NCBI RefSeq assembly: GCF_039545035.1
Contig: NZ_BAABRO010000007.1
Location: 1-64,000, forward strand
DNA: 64,000 nt
Direction of reading: 5' to 3'
Source: Novipirellula caenicola
Lineage (GTDB): Bacteria > Planctomycetota > Planctomycetia > Pirellulales > Pirellulaceae
Shown here: piece after piece, positions 26,328-36,287 of the stretch
How the letters are laid out: each line of letters opens with the position of its first letter
Position numbering within the stretch: the stretch's first letter is position 1
The notes under the pieces: model-generated
What the model was told of the DNA's origin: nothing
Seen by the model: the letters and a program-made list of their open reading frames with translations, nothing else
Databases searched by the model: none
Program-made: the position numbers and the translations under genes

Positions 26328-28613
26328 CTATTCCCCCAGCAAGGTGTCTGGCAGCTCTTTTGAGCCCAGCCACTCGAATACAGCTTGCGAGGCGAGGCGC
26401 TCGCGGCGGTGACGCTCGGCCGCGTCGTCGCTGAGGATCATCGAGGCGAAGTTCAGCGATTGCGGGGTGATCGCGATCGGTTCGTATTGCTCGAATGCCT
26501 GCATCCGCTCGAATCCGCGTGCGATCCGTGTCGTCCCGTCGCTGCCTGTCCACTGCAAACGGTCGCTCGTTTGGTCCCATTGGCTGTTGGCGTCGTCGGC
26601 GTAAATGTTCACCGTGTCGTGTCCCGCGCCGCTGGCGTAGGCGTCGACCGAATCGAAACCTCGAGCACTGACTTGGTAACCCGGCCCGCTGATGATCGAT
26701 CGGTTGGACGAAACACTCATCGTGTCGTCGCCGTCCGAGTCGTACAGCGTCGCGGTGTCGTTGCCTCCGGCGGTGGCGTAGGCGTACACCCGCTCGAAAC
26801 CATAGGCGGCATGGAACGATGTTTCGCTGCGAAGGCTGGTGAATTGAGGCCGCACTGCGAGCGTGTCGTCGCCCGCCGAATCGTTTAAAAACGCTTGGTC
26901 TTCGCCACCGGCGGTGGCGTGGGCATAGATTCGTGAAACCTGGTTGATTTCGAATTGAAAACCGACTCCCGACAACACGGTTTTACCGGGGCCAGTTCGA
27001 AGGGTGTCGTTGCCGCTCGAATCATACAGCGTCGCTCGATCTGATCCCCCGCCACCATCAAACACCACCGATTCGACACCGCGCAGTTCGATCGCAAACG
27101 TGTTGGTCGACAATCGGCTCGCTTCGCCGTGGCTAGACGGATACATCACCAATCGCTCGGCTTCGCTTGAGCCAATGATGTGCAGCGAATCCGCTCCCGC
27201 ACCGACATCAATCACGATCGGAGTGGTCAGCGAATCGGTTGCATCAAAACGGTAGATGTTCCCGCCGCTGCGAAGTTCGATGCCGTCGGTCAAATCGAGC
27301 ACAAACGATTCATTGTCACTCGTTCCGGTAAAGTGAGTGATCTCGAAGTCGGTCTGTTCGCCCAACTCCGCTGGGGCGTCGGGCTCAATTGGATCGTCGG
27401 GCTGGATCGGGTCGGTCGGCTGGATTGGGTCGGGCACAGGGTCGGTTGCCGCGGTCTGGATTGCCGCTTGCAAATCGATGACGTTGTACGAAGCGCCAGT
27501 GACGGAATCGATTCGGGATACGGTGGATTCTCGCAATCGCGACAAAATGGCGTCGGGCGTTGGCTCGATGCCTTCGTCGATCATCGCTTGACGCACCAGC
27601 ATCGATGCCGCGGCGACTTGTGGTGTTGCCATGCTGGTTCCGTTCAGCGAGGCGAAATCGTTGACCTTTCCGTCCCAACCATAGACGTGATCAGGGACCG
27701 AGCTGCGGACCGATTCCCCGCTGGTCGCTAGCAAACCATCTTCTCGCTGCGAGAACGAACTGAGTTCGCCGAGATCGTTCACCGAGCCGACGGCGACCAC
27801 CGCGTCGCTGGCTGCCGGGTACATCAGACTGGTGTCAGTGACGGAGTTACCAAAAAAGTTGCCCGCCGCGGCAAACACCAAGATGCCGTCGTCGCGAAGC
27901 AGTTGTAATTCGTCTTCGAGCATCGACATCGCGTCGGCAAGATTCTCGTCATTCAGCGCTGCTCCGACCGACAGATTGACGGTCGTGATCGGCGATTCGA
28001 ATGCGTTTCGATTGTCGTGGACCCACTGCAGCGAGTCTTCGATCCAGCTCAGTTGTCCTAGTCCGTTGTCGTCAAAGACACGCAGTGCGACGATATCGGC
28101 ACCGGGAGCGACTCCGGAAAACGAGCCCGATTCGCCCGCCAGCAGTCCGGCAACATGCGTCCCATGGTAGCCAGCCGGTCCGTCGTCGTAAGGATTGGCG
28201 TCGTTTTCGGCAAAGTCCCAGCCGCCGACGACGCGGTATCCAGGACCAAATCCGCCGCCCAACGCGACATGGTCCCACGCGACGCCGCTATCAATCACGG
28301 CGACCGTTTGGCCGCTGCCGTTTAGCACAGCGTCTGCGGTGCCCGATTGGTTGCGGATCGCTGCCGCTTGTTCGATCAAGTTGGGGGTGGCCGGATCAGC
28401 GTCGGTCGGCTGCGACGCACTGGCGGGTTCCGGTGATGAGGATAAGTCCGAGTTTGTCGCTGAAAGCGTCTCGAGAGAATCGTCCGACCAACCGATGCTG
28501 AGCGCTTCGAGCAACAGATCACTGGGCAAACTCGCTGACAACGCCAACCGCTCTTCGCATCGTTCGATGACGTCCCCTTCACCGATATCTTGATTGGAAT
28601 CCGAAATTTTCAT
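26328..28613 (-). CDS. Secreted subtilisin-like (S8) protease with C-terminal beta repeats
   Basis: 761 residues from ATG 28613. The N-terminus holds CEERLALSASL, matching the E-x-R-x-L-S-type motif placed before the mature part in many planctomycete secreted proteins (LEPR-XLL-like); no classical signal peptide is seen. The S8 domain (about 95-385) has the intact triad: Asp108 (VAVIDSGVAWDH), His150 (HGTHVAG) and Ser327 (NGTSMATP), plus oxyanion Asn252 (AAAGNFFG). After a Pro/Asp linker (PIQPTDPIQPDDPIEPDAP) come about four repeats of about 50 residues containing AGGxDxAxLYDSxGDDT, probably calcium-binding or beta-helical. Monocistronic. Confidence 0.92.
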   Translation of the reverse strand: MKISDSNQDIGEGDVIERCEERLALSASLPSDLLLEALSIGWSDDSLETLSATNSDLSSSPEPASASQPTDADPATPNLIEQAAAIRNQSGTADAVLNGSGQTVAVIDSGVAWDHVALGGGFGPGYRVVGGWDFAENDANPYDDGPAGYHGTHVAGLLAGESGSFSGVAPGADIVALRVFDDNGLGQLSWIEDSLQWVHDNRNAFESPITTVNLSVGAALNDENLADAMSMLEDELQLLRDDGILVFAAAGNFFGNSVTDTSLMYPAASDAVVAVGSVNDLGELSSFSQREDGLLATSGESVRSSVPDHVYGWDGKVNDFASLNGTSMATPQVAAASMLVRQAMIDEGIEPTPDAILSRLRESTVSRIDSVTGASYNVIDLQAAIQTAATDPVPDPIQPTDPIQPDDPIEPDAPAELGEQTDFEITHFTGTSDNESFVLDLTDGIELRSGGNIYRFDATDSLTTPIVIDVGAGADSLHIIGSSEAERLVMYPSSHGEASRLSTNTFAIELRGVESVVFDGGGGSDRATLYDSSGNDTLRTGPGKTVLSGVGFQFEINQVSRIYAHATAGGEDQAFLNDSAGDDTLAVRPQFTSLRSETSFHAAYGFERVYAYATAGGNDTATLYDSDGDDTMSVSSNRSIISGPGYQVSARGFDSVDAYASGAGHDTVNIYADDANSQWDQTSDRLQWTGSDGTTRIARGFERMQAFEQYEPIAITPQSLNFASMILSDDAAERHRRERLASQAVFEWLGSKELPDTLLGE

Positions 28614-28824
28614 GGAGTTTGGTGATGAAAGGGGCGGATGAAGCAAAAGGATTTGCGGATAGCTGCTAGTACAGAAACCCTAGGACGCAAACTCGCCCAC
28701 CATCGGCGCAACCGGACTTCTTGTCTCGCAGATCGACTTCGTAGGTCGATTTCGCCGACACAATAAGAGAAGTCGTTACATCTGCACTCCGCGAACGCTC
28801 GATCCTTCACGAGGCTGTCGTCCG

Positions 28825-29565
28825 ATGCCACTGCGCAAACTATGGAATTCCATCTGTGGGCGAACCCACGGAGCTACCGAAAACACCGACGCTGCGGATT
28901 CCGCTGTCCCTAAACAGGGCGAAACCCCACAGCGTAGTGCCGCAGTAAGCAAGCCGCCCCGGCCGGCAACGGTCGCGGCATCCCCCGCCGCTGCGCCCCG
29001 CAGCGCTGCGAAGCAGAGCGAGGCCCAGGCCAGTGAATCCGCCAAGCCGGCGGCGGTTCCATCGCCTACGGCAAAACCCTCGCGCGGGATCCTTGGCTTT
29101 GGAAACCGCAGCGTCGAACCTGCGCTCTGCAAGCTGCTGAAACCACTAAAAATCGGCTCGCTATTGGAAGTCGGGGTCGATGACGGCGCCCGCGCCTTGG
29201 CAATCGTCGCGACGGTCCAGGCGTCCAATCCCGAGACCAAGTTGCGATATTGCGCGATCGATGCCTTCGAGATGGGCGACGGGCCGGTGACGCTGATGCA
29301 GTTCCATCAACGCGTTCGCGGCGAAGGGGTTAGCCCGCAAATTTTCCCCGATTCGATCGACAAGGGGCTGATTCGCGTGTGTCACACGATCGGCCGCGTT
29401 GACGTCGTGGTGATCGGGGCGGCTACCGATAAATGGCAAAATCCAAACACGATCGCGATGCTCCGCCGTGTCTGTCATCCTGAAACGATCGTGTTTTACA
29501 GCGACAATGGCAAATGGGAGCGGTTTACCGATACGACCGCACCAGCGATTCGCAAGGCCGCGTAG
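28825..29565 (+). CDS. Methyltransferase-like protein with disordered N-terminus
   Basis: 246 residues. The first 95 residues are Ala/Pro/Ser/Lys-rich and probably disordered. The C-terminal part resembles a Rossmann-like class I methyltransferase: LEVGVDDGARALAIV (glycine-rich SAM loop) followed by YCAIDAFEM and VDVVVIGAATDKWQNPNT. The classical downstream motifs are weak, so activity is uncertain. Divergent from the subtilase gene. Confidence 0.65.
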   Translation: MPLRKLWNSICGRTHGATENTDAADSAVPKQGETPQRSAAVSKPPRPATVAASPAAAPRSAAKQSEAQASESAKPAAVPSPTAKPSRGILGFGNRSVEPALCKLLKPLKIGSLLEVGVDDGARALAIVATVQASNPETKLRYCAIDAFEMGDGPVTLMQFHQRVRGEGVSPQIFPDSIDKGLIRVCHTIGRVDVVVIGAATDKWQNPNTIAMLRRVCHPETIVFYSDNGKWERFTDTTAPAIRKAA

Positions 29566-30076
29566 CAAATCGAGTCGGATGGGCTTCCAGCGTTTCGTCA
29601 CCGCCGCGACACGCTGGAGGCCTTTCCCGCGTCTCGAATCCGAAACTCTTGACGAGTTTCGCTACGGTAAAACGTTCGTGCGGCGATCGGCTGGAACCTA
29701 CTCTCTGACAACTTCCTGGACACCAACATGGGGGCAGTTGATTTCGCCATGGTGGGGTGCTAAGTTGCCTTGTGGTTGCCTAAAGGTTGTCAGCGGCACC
29801 TTTCGCCTCATTGCTACATTTTGACTTTTCATTTCGTACCACCCGAACTATTTTTAGACTGCGTTTCAGTTCGGCCATTTGATTCCATTTTCCTTGCGAA
29901 GCCGCTGCGAACTTAGGCTCGACTTGGAGCGGATTTTTAAATTAAGTTCAGGAAACAAATCAGGATTTGCGTGTCATTGTTAGCGAACTTGGAATGCATG
30001 CGAGTCCATTTATCCCATTCTCAATCACTCGAATTTTCGAGTGCCATGGGACTGCCCTTCGCCAATAGGCAAACGT
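29566..30076. other. Intergenic region, 511 bases, upstream of glmS
   Basis: Holds a satellite hairpin of the dispersed family (CGAAACTCTTGACGAGTTTC at 29641-29660, running on as GCTACGG) and a TCCAGCGT...ACGCTGGA hairpin (29586-29618). The rest, about 29700-30050, is AT-richer leader sequence. I looked for the glmS ribozyme core and did not find it. No gene supported. Confidence 0.5.
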
Positions 30077-31933
30077 ATGTGTGGAATTGTCGGTTACGTT
30101 GGAAGCGAAAACGCAGGTAGCTTCCTAGTCGACGGTTTGCGTCGACTGGAGTATCGCGGTTACGACAGTGCAGGTGTCGCAATTTTGGGCGGCAACACGT
30201 TTAGTGTGACTCGTTCGGTCGGACGGATCGATGCACTTGCCTCGCAATTGGGTACGGTGCCTCCGGCAGGCACGCTCGGTCTCGGACACACGCGTTGGGC
30301 GACGCACGGGCCGGCAACGGTCGAAAATGCTCACCCTCACTTGGGCGGCGACGGCGAAGTCGCGTTGGTTCACAACGGCGTGATCGAGAACTTTCAAGTT
30401 CTCAAGGACGAGTTGATCGCCAAGGGGTATCAGTTTGCCTCGGCCACCGACAGCGAAGTGATTGCTCATTTGGTCGCCGAGGGGCTAAAGAATACGCCGG
30501 AAACCCCAGGCCAACCCAACATTCGTTATCTCAGTGCGGTTCAGTGGGCCGTGTCGCGGCTTCGCGGCACCTATGGTTTGGCGATCGCGTTTCGCGACCA
30601 TCCTAACTTTATGATCGCCGCCCGTTTCGGCAGCCCGCTGGTGATTGGCGTCGGCAAAGGCGAGTACTTTGTCGCTAGCGACGCGTCGCCGTTGGTGGGC
30701 CGCACGGACCGGATTGTCTATTTGGCGGATCACCAGATTGCCGTGCTGACGCCCGAAGGATTTTCGGTCCTGCACCGAGATCAAGGCAAAGTCCGTGTTG
30801 ACATTCGTCCGCTGGAAACCGATTCGGGCGAGGCCTCGCTGGAAGGCTTTGACCACTACATGCTCAAGGAAATCTATGAGCAACCCGAGGCGCTTCGCAA
30901 CGCGATGCGAGGCCGGTTGGACGAAGAGAACGCGACGGCTGTGTTTGGCGGTTTGAATTTGACGCCGCAGCAATTGCGCACCGTCGAACGCATTATTTTG
31001 ACCGGCTGTGGAACCAGTTGGCACTCGGCGCTGGTGGGCGAATACTTGATCGAAGACCTCGCACGTATTCCGGTCAACGTCGAATACGCCAGCGAGTTGC
31101 GTTATCGAAACCCGCCCATCGAAAACAACACCTTGGTGTTTGGGATCACTCAAAGTGGTGAGACTGCTGATACGCTTGCAGCACTGCGAGAAACCAAACG
31201 AAAAGGTCACCGCGCGCTAGCGGTTTGTAACGTGGTCGGCAGTTCAATTGCCCAGGCGGCCGATGGCGGTGTTTACCTGCACGCCGGTCCTGAGATCGGA
31301 GTCGCTAGCACCAAGGCGTTCACGTCGCAGTGCTGTGTGTTGGCGATGTTGGCATTGTACTTTGGTCGACTGCGTCATCTCAGTTTCGAAAGCGGCCAAT
31401 CGATTATCGAAAGTTTGCGTCAACTGCCCAACGCGGTCCAGCAAGCGTTGACGTGTAACGAACAAGTGCGTGATGTCGCCAAGAAGTATCAAAACGCATC
31501 GACGGTTTTGTATCTTGGTCGTCAATACAATTTCCCCACCGCTTTGGAAGGGGCGCTGAAGTTAAAAGAAATCAGCTACATTCACGCCGAAGGTTATCCT
31601 GCGGCAGAAATGAAGCATGGTCCAATCGCCCTTGTCGACGAAGAAACGCCGAGTGTGTTCATCATCCCTCGCGGTACGACGTACGACAAAGTGATGTCGA
31701 ACATGGAAGAGGTCAAAGCTCGCGGCGGTCCCGTGATCGCGTTGGCAAGTGAGGATGATCCGCAAGTCCAAGCGGTCGCCGACGATGTGATTGCGGTGCC
31801 TCAAGTCGCCGAGTTTCTGCAACCGATTGTCAACGTTGTACCGTTGCAATTGTTGTCTTATCACATCGCGCTTTTGCGTGGATGTGACGTTGATAAACCG
31901 CGGAATTTGGCCAAAAGTGTGACGGTAGAGTAA
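30077..31933 (+). CDS. glmS: Glutamine-fructose-6-phosphate aminotransferase
   Basis: 618 residues from ATG 30077, which places the nucleophile Cys2 at the N-terminus after Met removal (MCGIVGYVGSENAGSFLVDG). It makes glucosamine-6-phosphate from fructose-6-phosphate and glutamine, the entry to amino-sugar, lipid A and peptidoglycan-type precursors. The class II glutamine amidotransferase domain is followed by two SIS domains (GCGTSWHSALVGEYLIEDLA; GVASTKAFTSQCCVLAMLAL) and the C-terminal loop ending NLAKSVTVE. An earlier in-frame start at 30041 would bury the catalytic Cys and is rejected. Confidence 0.97.
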   Translation: MCGIVGYVGSENAGSFLVDGLRRLEYRGYDSAGVAILGGNTFSVTRSVGRIDALASQLGTVPPAGTLGLGHTRWATHGPATVENAHPHLGGDGEVALVHNGVIENFQVLKDELIAKGYQFASATDSEVIAHLVAEGLKNTPETPGQPNIRYLSAVQWAVSRLRGTYGLAIAFRDHPNFMIAARFGSPLVIGVGKGEYFVASDASPLVGRTDRIVYLADHQIAVLTPEGFSVLHRDQGKVRVDIRPLETDSGEASLEGFDHYMLKEIYEQPEALRNAMRGRLDEENATAVFGGLNLTPQQLRTVERIILTGCGTSWHSALVGEYLIEDLARIPVNVEYASELRYRNPPIENNTLVFGITQSGETADTLAALRETKRKGHRALAVCNVVGSSIAQAADGGVYLHAGPEIGVASTKAFTSQCCVLAMLALYFGRLRHLSFESGQSIIESLRQLPNAVQQALTCNEQVRDVAKKYQNASTVLYLGRQYNFPTALEGALKLKEISYIHAEGYPAAEMKHGPIALVDEETPSVFIIPRGTTYDKVMSNMEEVKARGGPVIALASEDDPQVQAVADDVIAVPQVAEFLQPIVNVVPLQLLSYHIALLRGCDVDKPRNLAKSVTVE

Positions 31934-32002
31934 TTCTCACCCTCGATTTTCCTGCAAAGTTAAAAACTCTTCTCAGACTCTCTATTTCAAAAGAATGCAA
32001 CC

Positions 32003-32200
32003 ATGAAAAAGAATCGACTCAGCGACAATTCACGCAAAGCATTGATGATCAACATTGGCGAATCCGCTGGCAAAGAAGTCGCGGATCTGATCGCTCAAAT
32101 GGCCGCCGAGATTGAAGAGCTGCGGCAGACCAAAGTCAGCGTGACTCGGATCGTACCGGGAGTTCAAGATTCGGTGTCGCTGATCGAAGAACCTGTCTAA
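32003..32200 (+). CDS. Small conserved protein, unknown function
   Basis: 65 residues, hydrophilic and helical: MKKNRLSDNSRKALMINIGE then AGKEVADLIAQMAAEIEELR, followed by a strand-like VSVTRIVPG. The heptad-like helix suggests a small dimer or an adaptor. It lies 69 bases behind glmS on the same strand and may be co-transcribed. Codon use looks like that of its neighbours. No family assigned. Confidence 0.6.
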   Translation: MKKNRLSDNSRKALMINIGESAGKEVADLIAQMAAEIEELRQTKVSVTRIVPGVQDSVSLIEEPV

Positions 32201-32593
32201 GCAACATCCGCTGGGTAGCGCACGGCCCTTCTTTTTGGGCCTCGGGTCTGTCGAACCGGGTAGACAGGTGTTCTTCAGTGATTGACCGCTTTGACACTCG
32301 CCACGGTTCCGGCGTTCCAGCGAGCCAAACGCCAAATCCGCCAACAGGATTTCAGCCAAGGATTCCTGCCAAACGGCTTGGGGCGCTTGGCAATCGCGTT
32401 TCGACTTGCGAGGCTATTGAGCCCTGTTTTTGAACCCTGTTCATAAGCCCCGTTGATAAACCCTATTCGGCGGTTTTGACCCGACTTCCTCGCCTTCATC
32501 CGGGCTCGTTTTATGCGGGCTCGTTCATCCGAGCTATATCGTAGGCTCGCCTCAAGTTCCCTCTATCAATTGATCCGTGAATCCGATTCATCC
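32186..32593 (+). other. Stem-loop over a stop codon and a 393-base gap
   Basis: GAAGAACCTGTCTA (32186-32199), overlapping the stop of the small gene, can pair with TAGACAGGTGTTCTTC (32261-32276) with one bulge. Inside sits GGCCC-TTCTTTTT-GGGCC (about 32224-32241). No T tract follows the outer stem, so it is an mRNA 3' structure rather than a standard terminator. The rest of the gap up to 32593 shows imperfect repeats of GGCTCGTT and CCGAGC-like words but no gene. Confidence 0.5.
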
Positions 32594-33604
32594 ATGAGCA
32601 CTTACCTTGTTACCGGTACGGCCGGATTCATTGGCTATCATCTCGCACTGCGACTTTTGAAACAGGGCGTCGATGTGGTCGGCGTGGACATCGTCAACGA
32701 TTACTACGACGTCCAACTGAAGCGTGACCGGCTCGCCCAACTGCTCGATTTCGATAACTTCACCCCCATCGAATCGGACCTTGCAGACACCGATGCGGTG
32801 ATGGACGTGTTTCGCAAACATGACTTCAGCCGCGTCGTGCACTTGGCCGCACAAGCCGGAGTGCGCTACTCGCTCGAGAATCCGCATGCCTACGTGACAA
32901 GCAATGTGGTCGCGTTCATGAACGTGCTCGAAGCTTGCCGTCATGCCAAGACGCCGCACTTGACTTACGCCAGCAGCAGTAGCGTGTATGGCGGGTGTAC
33001 GCAGATGCCGTTTTCGGTACATGACCGAGTCGACCATCCACTGAGCCTGTACGCTGCAACCAAAAAAGGCAACGAGCTAACCGCACACACCTACAGCCAT
33101 CTTTATGGTTTGCCAACGACGGGGCTGCGGTTCTTTACCGTCTATGGACCGTGGGGACGCCCCGATATGGCGTTGTTCTTGTTCACCAAGGCGATCCTTG
33201 AAGGCAAGCCGATCAACGTGTTCAACCACGGCAAGATGCAGCGAGATTTTACCTACATCGACGATATCGTCGAAGGCGTCCATCGGGTGTCAGAGCAGAT
33301 TGCTCAGCCCAACCCGAACTGGGACAGCGATAACCCCGATCCGGCGACCAGCAAGGCACCGTATCGCGTGTTCAACATCGGAAACAATCAACCTGTCCAA
33401 CTCGCTCATTTCATCGAAGTGATCGAGGACTCGCTTGGCATCAAGGCGGTCAAGAACATGATGCCGATGCAGCCGGGCGACGTTCCGGCAACCTATGCCG
33501 ATGTCGACGCACTGGAAGAAGCGGTCGGGTTCCGACCCAAGACGTCGATCGAAACCGGGATCAAGGCGTTCGTCGATTGGTACCGCGGATATTACAAAGT
33601 CTAA
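32594..33604 (+). CDS. NAD-dependent epimerase, UDP-glucuronate 4-epimerase-like
   Basis: 336 residues from ATG 32594. Short-chain dehydrogenase/reductase of the extended type: NAD-binding GTAGFIG (Gly8, Gly11, Gly14), serine cluster [11 protein letters not shown], and the catalytic pair Tyr153/Lys157 ([10 protein letters not shown]). The segments [20 protein letters not shown] and [13 protein letters not shown] are typical of UDP-glucuronate 4-epimerases that make UDP-galacturonate for surface polysaccharides. Substrate specificity is inferred from similarity only. Confidence 0.92.
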   Translation: MSTYLVTGTAGFIGYHLALRLLKQGVDVVGVDIVNDYYDVQLKRDRLAQLLDFDNFTPIESDLADTDAVMDVFRKHDFSRVVHLAAQAGVRYSLENPHAYVTSNVVAFMNVLEACRHAKTPHLTYASSSSVYGGCTQMPFSVHDRVDHPLSLYAATKKGNELTAHTYSHLYGLPTTGLRFFTVYGPWGRPDMALFLFTKAILEGKPINVFNHGKMQRDFTYIDDIVEGVHRVSEQIAQPNPNWDSDNPDPATSKAPYRVFNIGNNQPVQLAHFIEVIEDSLGIKAVKNMMPMQPGDVPATYADVDALEEAVGFRPKTSIETGIKAFVDWYRGYYKV

Positions 33605-33905
33605 TGTGGGATAGGTTTCCAGCCGGTCATCCGTCGTTGGCTTCGAAGCTGCGCGTTTTGACTAGGCCGATTTACGAGGCCGAAAATGCAATGGCGCCCG
33701 CCACCCGCCAACTTTTCTCGGGCTTCTCTTCTGATTGGGCTTAGGATTTGTAACGGTTATGCCGATCTTGTTGATTAGACGCATTGCCCTGCTCGGTCAT
33801 TTTTGGTTCTAAGAGGGTAGTGTGTCACAAAGAAGCTGTTAAAGCTGCGGTACTAGCAAATCGCAAACGCTTCAACGCCCCCTCGAAACAAGAAGTTCTC
33901 GACCC
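33604..33905. repeat. Palindrome family B copy (33604-33629) and leader of the ATPase gene
   Basis: ATGTGGGATAGGTTTCCAGC, running to 33629, follows directly from the stop codon of the epimerase gene. It matches the reverse complement of the elements at 41.76, 41.81 and 43.16 kb. The remaining 270 bases hold no gene I can support; AAGAAG about ten bases before ATG 33906 may serve as a ribosome-binding site. Confidence 0.65.
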
Positions 33906-35732
33906 ATGCAACGCCCCGATCCACAATACGTGACTCCACCGTTTCCAGCATTCCCAAGTGTTTCACGGTACGTTCCGCTTGGTTCGATTGCCGACGCGAT
34001 GACTCGCGTTTGCCGCAGTGTGGATGCTCGCGAGGGCGTCTCGTTGGTCGTGGGGCCTCCAGGCACGGGCAAGTCGTTGCTTTGTTCGCTATTGGTTGAT
34101 CGTTATCGTCAGACTCATGACGTCGTGATCTTGGGTGAAACCCCGATCGATACGCGATCGGCTTATTTGCGTCACCTGCTGCATCATCTCGGTGCCGATT
34201 ACCGCGGGATCGCCGATGCCGATCTGCAGTTGGCTTTGGTCGACCGTGTTTGCGACAACGATCCACCCAACGATGGGTTGTTGATCATCGTCGATGAAGC
34301 TCAAGCACTCAGCGCCGAAGTGCTCGAGGCGATCCGCATGTCGACCAACATTCATAGCGGCGGACAGCCTCGCGTGTTCGCCGTCGTCGTGGGCGGAGTC
34401 CGGCTTGATGACACGCTTGCCGCGCCATCGATGGAACCGTTCTCGCAGCGTATCGCCGCTCGATGTTACCTGCACCCGATGAACGCGGACGAAACGCGTC
34501 ATTACGTTACCGAAACGATTCAGTGCTGTGGAGCGGATCCTGCGTCGACGATTACCGACGATGCCCTCGCCGCAGTCCATCATGCATGTTGTGGTGTGCC
34601 GCGACTGGTCAACCAAATCATGACCGAAGCGATCGACATTGCCGAAGCCGCTGACGAGTCGTTAATCACCGAACACACCATCGATCGCGCTTGGGCTCAA
34701 CTGCAGCAATTGCCTAGCCCGATGATCGAATCGCCATCGGTCAAACAGGATGGTGCTCCGGTTGAATTTGGTGAGCTTGACGAACTGGATTCGAACCCGC
34801 TGACGAACATCGCTTCGCGAGGCGCCGTCAACGAAGCGGATGGATTGGACGCAGACGATTGCGATGTTGTCTGCGAAGACACCGATGCGGTCGCTGGCGA
34901 CACGGATGTGTCGGAGGATCGGCAAGACTTGGTCGCTTCGACGATGCGAGAAAACATGCTCAGTGCCGAGACGTTTGCCGATGGCGAGAGCAAGGTGAAG
35001 GGCGAGACACAATACCATTCGCTCGTATCGTTCCCGGTATCGAAAGTAAACAGCCTTGCCGAACGTCGCGTCACGGTCAAAGACCCCAGCGTGATCTTTG
35101 GCGAATTTGATGACGAAGAAGAGGTCAGTCTGAAAGGCACCGCGAACACCGTCGCTCCGATCGTGAACCAGCCGCCGGCAACTCAACCGGTCGGGTCGCA
35201 GTCGATCGCATCGGAATCGATCGAGATTCAGCGTGAACAGGAAGACGCGGTCGAAAGCGATGCCCTGGGATCTCATGCGGGCGATTCGTTCTGCTCGGAC
35301 AATCGTTGCGATGACCTCGAATCGATGTTGCATCAAGAGATCATTGGCATCGCCGACATGGCGTCCAGTGCAAACTACCTGGCACTGCATGAAGCTTCCG
35401 ACCCACAGTGGACGGAATCGCAACACGACGAAGAGGCTGAGTTGGAATTGGTCGCAGACGAAGTCGGCGAGTCGCCTGCGACGCTGCAGCTGAACCGCGA
35501 TGACAACGCGGGTGAAGACGATTCGTGTGAGCCTGAAAACTATATCCGCAAGGATCTTTCGGAAGGCTCGCTGCGATTGACCGTTTGTGACGACAGCGAT
35601 TTGTTGGTCATCGAAGAGGACGTCGATCTTTCTCGTTCGTCCAAATCGACGTACTTGGATCGCAACGAGAGCGAAGTTTCGGTCGACTTTCACAGCATGC
35701 TGCAGCGGATGCGAACCGGCGGCGAAGTTTAA
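33906..35732 (+). CDS. ExeA/GspA-type AAA ATPase with long acidic tail
   Basis: 608 residues. Residues 1-270 form an AAA_22-type ATPase: Walker A GPPGTGKS (50-57), Walker B LLIIVDEAQ (125-133), and the C-terminal helical lid around PRLVNQIMTEAIDIAEAADE. ExeA-like ATPases energise assembly of secretion or polysaccharide machinery. Residues about 280-608 are acidic, probably disordered, with a short strand-rich island (YHSLVSFPVSKVNSLAERRV) and an acidic FGEFDDEEEVSLKG stretch; no peptidoglycan-binding domain. The next gene starts 12 bases later, so it is one operon. The first half resembles ATPases located in exopolysaccharide loci, which fits the glycosyltransferase nearby. Confidence 0.88.
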   Translation: MQRPDPQYVTPPFPAFPSVSRYVPLGSIADAMTRVCRSVDAREGVSLVVGPPGTGKSLLCSLLVDRYRQTHDVVILGETPIDTRSAYLRHLLHHLGADYRGIADADLQLALVDRVCDNDPPNDGLLIIVDEAQALSAEVLEAIRMSTNIHSGGQPRVFAVVVGGVRLDDTLAAPSMEPFSQRIAARCYLHPMNADETRHYVTETIQCCGADPASTITDDALAAVHHACCGVPRLVNQIMTEAIDIAEAADESLITEHTIDRAWAQLQQLPSPMIESPSVKQDGAPVEFGELDELDSNPLTNIASRGAVNEADGLDADDCDVVCEDTDAVAGDTDVSEDRQDLVASTMRENMLSAETFADGESKVKGETQYHSLVSFPVSKVNSLAERRVTVKDPSVIFGEFDDEEEVSLKGTANTVAPIVNQPPATQPVGSQSIASESIEIQREQEDAVESDALGSHAGDSFCSDNRCDDLESMLHQEIIGIADMASSANYLALHEASDPQWTESQHDEEAELELVADEVGESPATLQLNRDDNAGEDDSCEPENYIRKDLSEGSLRLTVCDDSDLLVIEEDVDLSRSSKSTYLDRNESEVSVDFHSMLQRMRTGGEV

Positions 35733-35744
35733 ACAGGTGCTGCC

Positions 35745-36164
35745 ATGTCGCTCTCTCAAATCGCTCAGTGGATGATTCAGATTCGTCAGCAGGACCAGCG
35801 GACACCGGCTTTGATCCTGCCTGAGTGTTTTGGATTGCAAGCGGCGTTCTATGACTCGCTTGGCACGGCTTTGGTTGACGCAGGAGTGCGTCACGTGCGA
35901 TTTGACGTCCTGCGTCCGATCGGTGGCCTTTGGCAAGCGACGTCCAACCGTCTGTTTGCGTTCCAGGCGAACCGGATCAACCGGGTGCTTTCGCGTGGCA
36001 ATCACGAGGGGCGTCATCTTCATTTGGCCTGGACTGCCGCGATCGCCCGTCCGGTGACCGATGACCGGCTAGCGGAGACCGCGTTTGTGGTGGGAATCGC
36101 AGCCGCATCGGACGCATTGCCAGCCTGGATTACTCCGATCGGAATTTCAGAATCCGCAGCCTAG
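35745..36164 (+). CDS. Conserved hypothetical protein following the AAA ATPase
   Basis: 139 residues, soluble, mixed alpha/beta (LILPECFGLQAAFYDSLGTA, GLWQATSNRLFAFQANRINR, HLHLAWTAAIARPVTDD). No signal peptide or known motif. It starts 12 bases behind the ATPase gene on the same strand, so it is probably co-translated and may be its partner. A better assignment needs structure prediction. Confidence 0.7.
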   Translation: MSLSQIAQWMIQIRQQDQRTPALILPECFGLQAAFYDSLGTALVDAGVRHVRFDVLRPIGGLWQATSNRLFAFQANRINRVLSRGNHEGRHLHLAWTAAIARPVTDDRLAETAFVVGIAAASDALPAWITPIGISESAA

Positions 36165-36287
36165 CAGGGTCGCAAATTGCACCAGCAGCGCTACAATCTG
36201 TGTTGGAAATTTCGCGGCTGACCGGTCCCCAAGCATTGATTCGAGGGATGTTTGTTTGCCTGATTCGTCCCTTTTTGCCCCCTGCCA

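Noticed and set aside
29600-30076. glmS ribozyme upstream of glmS
   Set aside because: No matching core sequence or pseudoknot could be found by eye, and the ribozyme is known mainly from Firmicutes.
34662-36023. 453-residue minus-strand frame across the AAA ATPase gene
   Set aside because: The plus strand has Walker A and B motifs; the antisense frame has none and results from GC-biased codon third positions.
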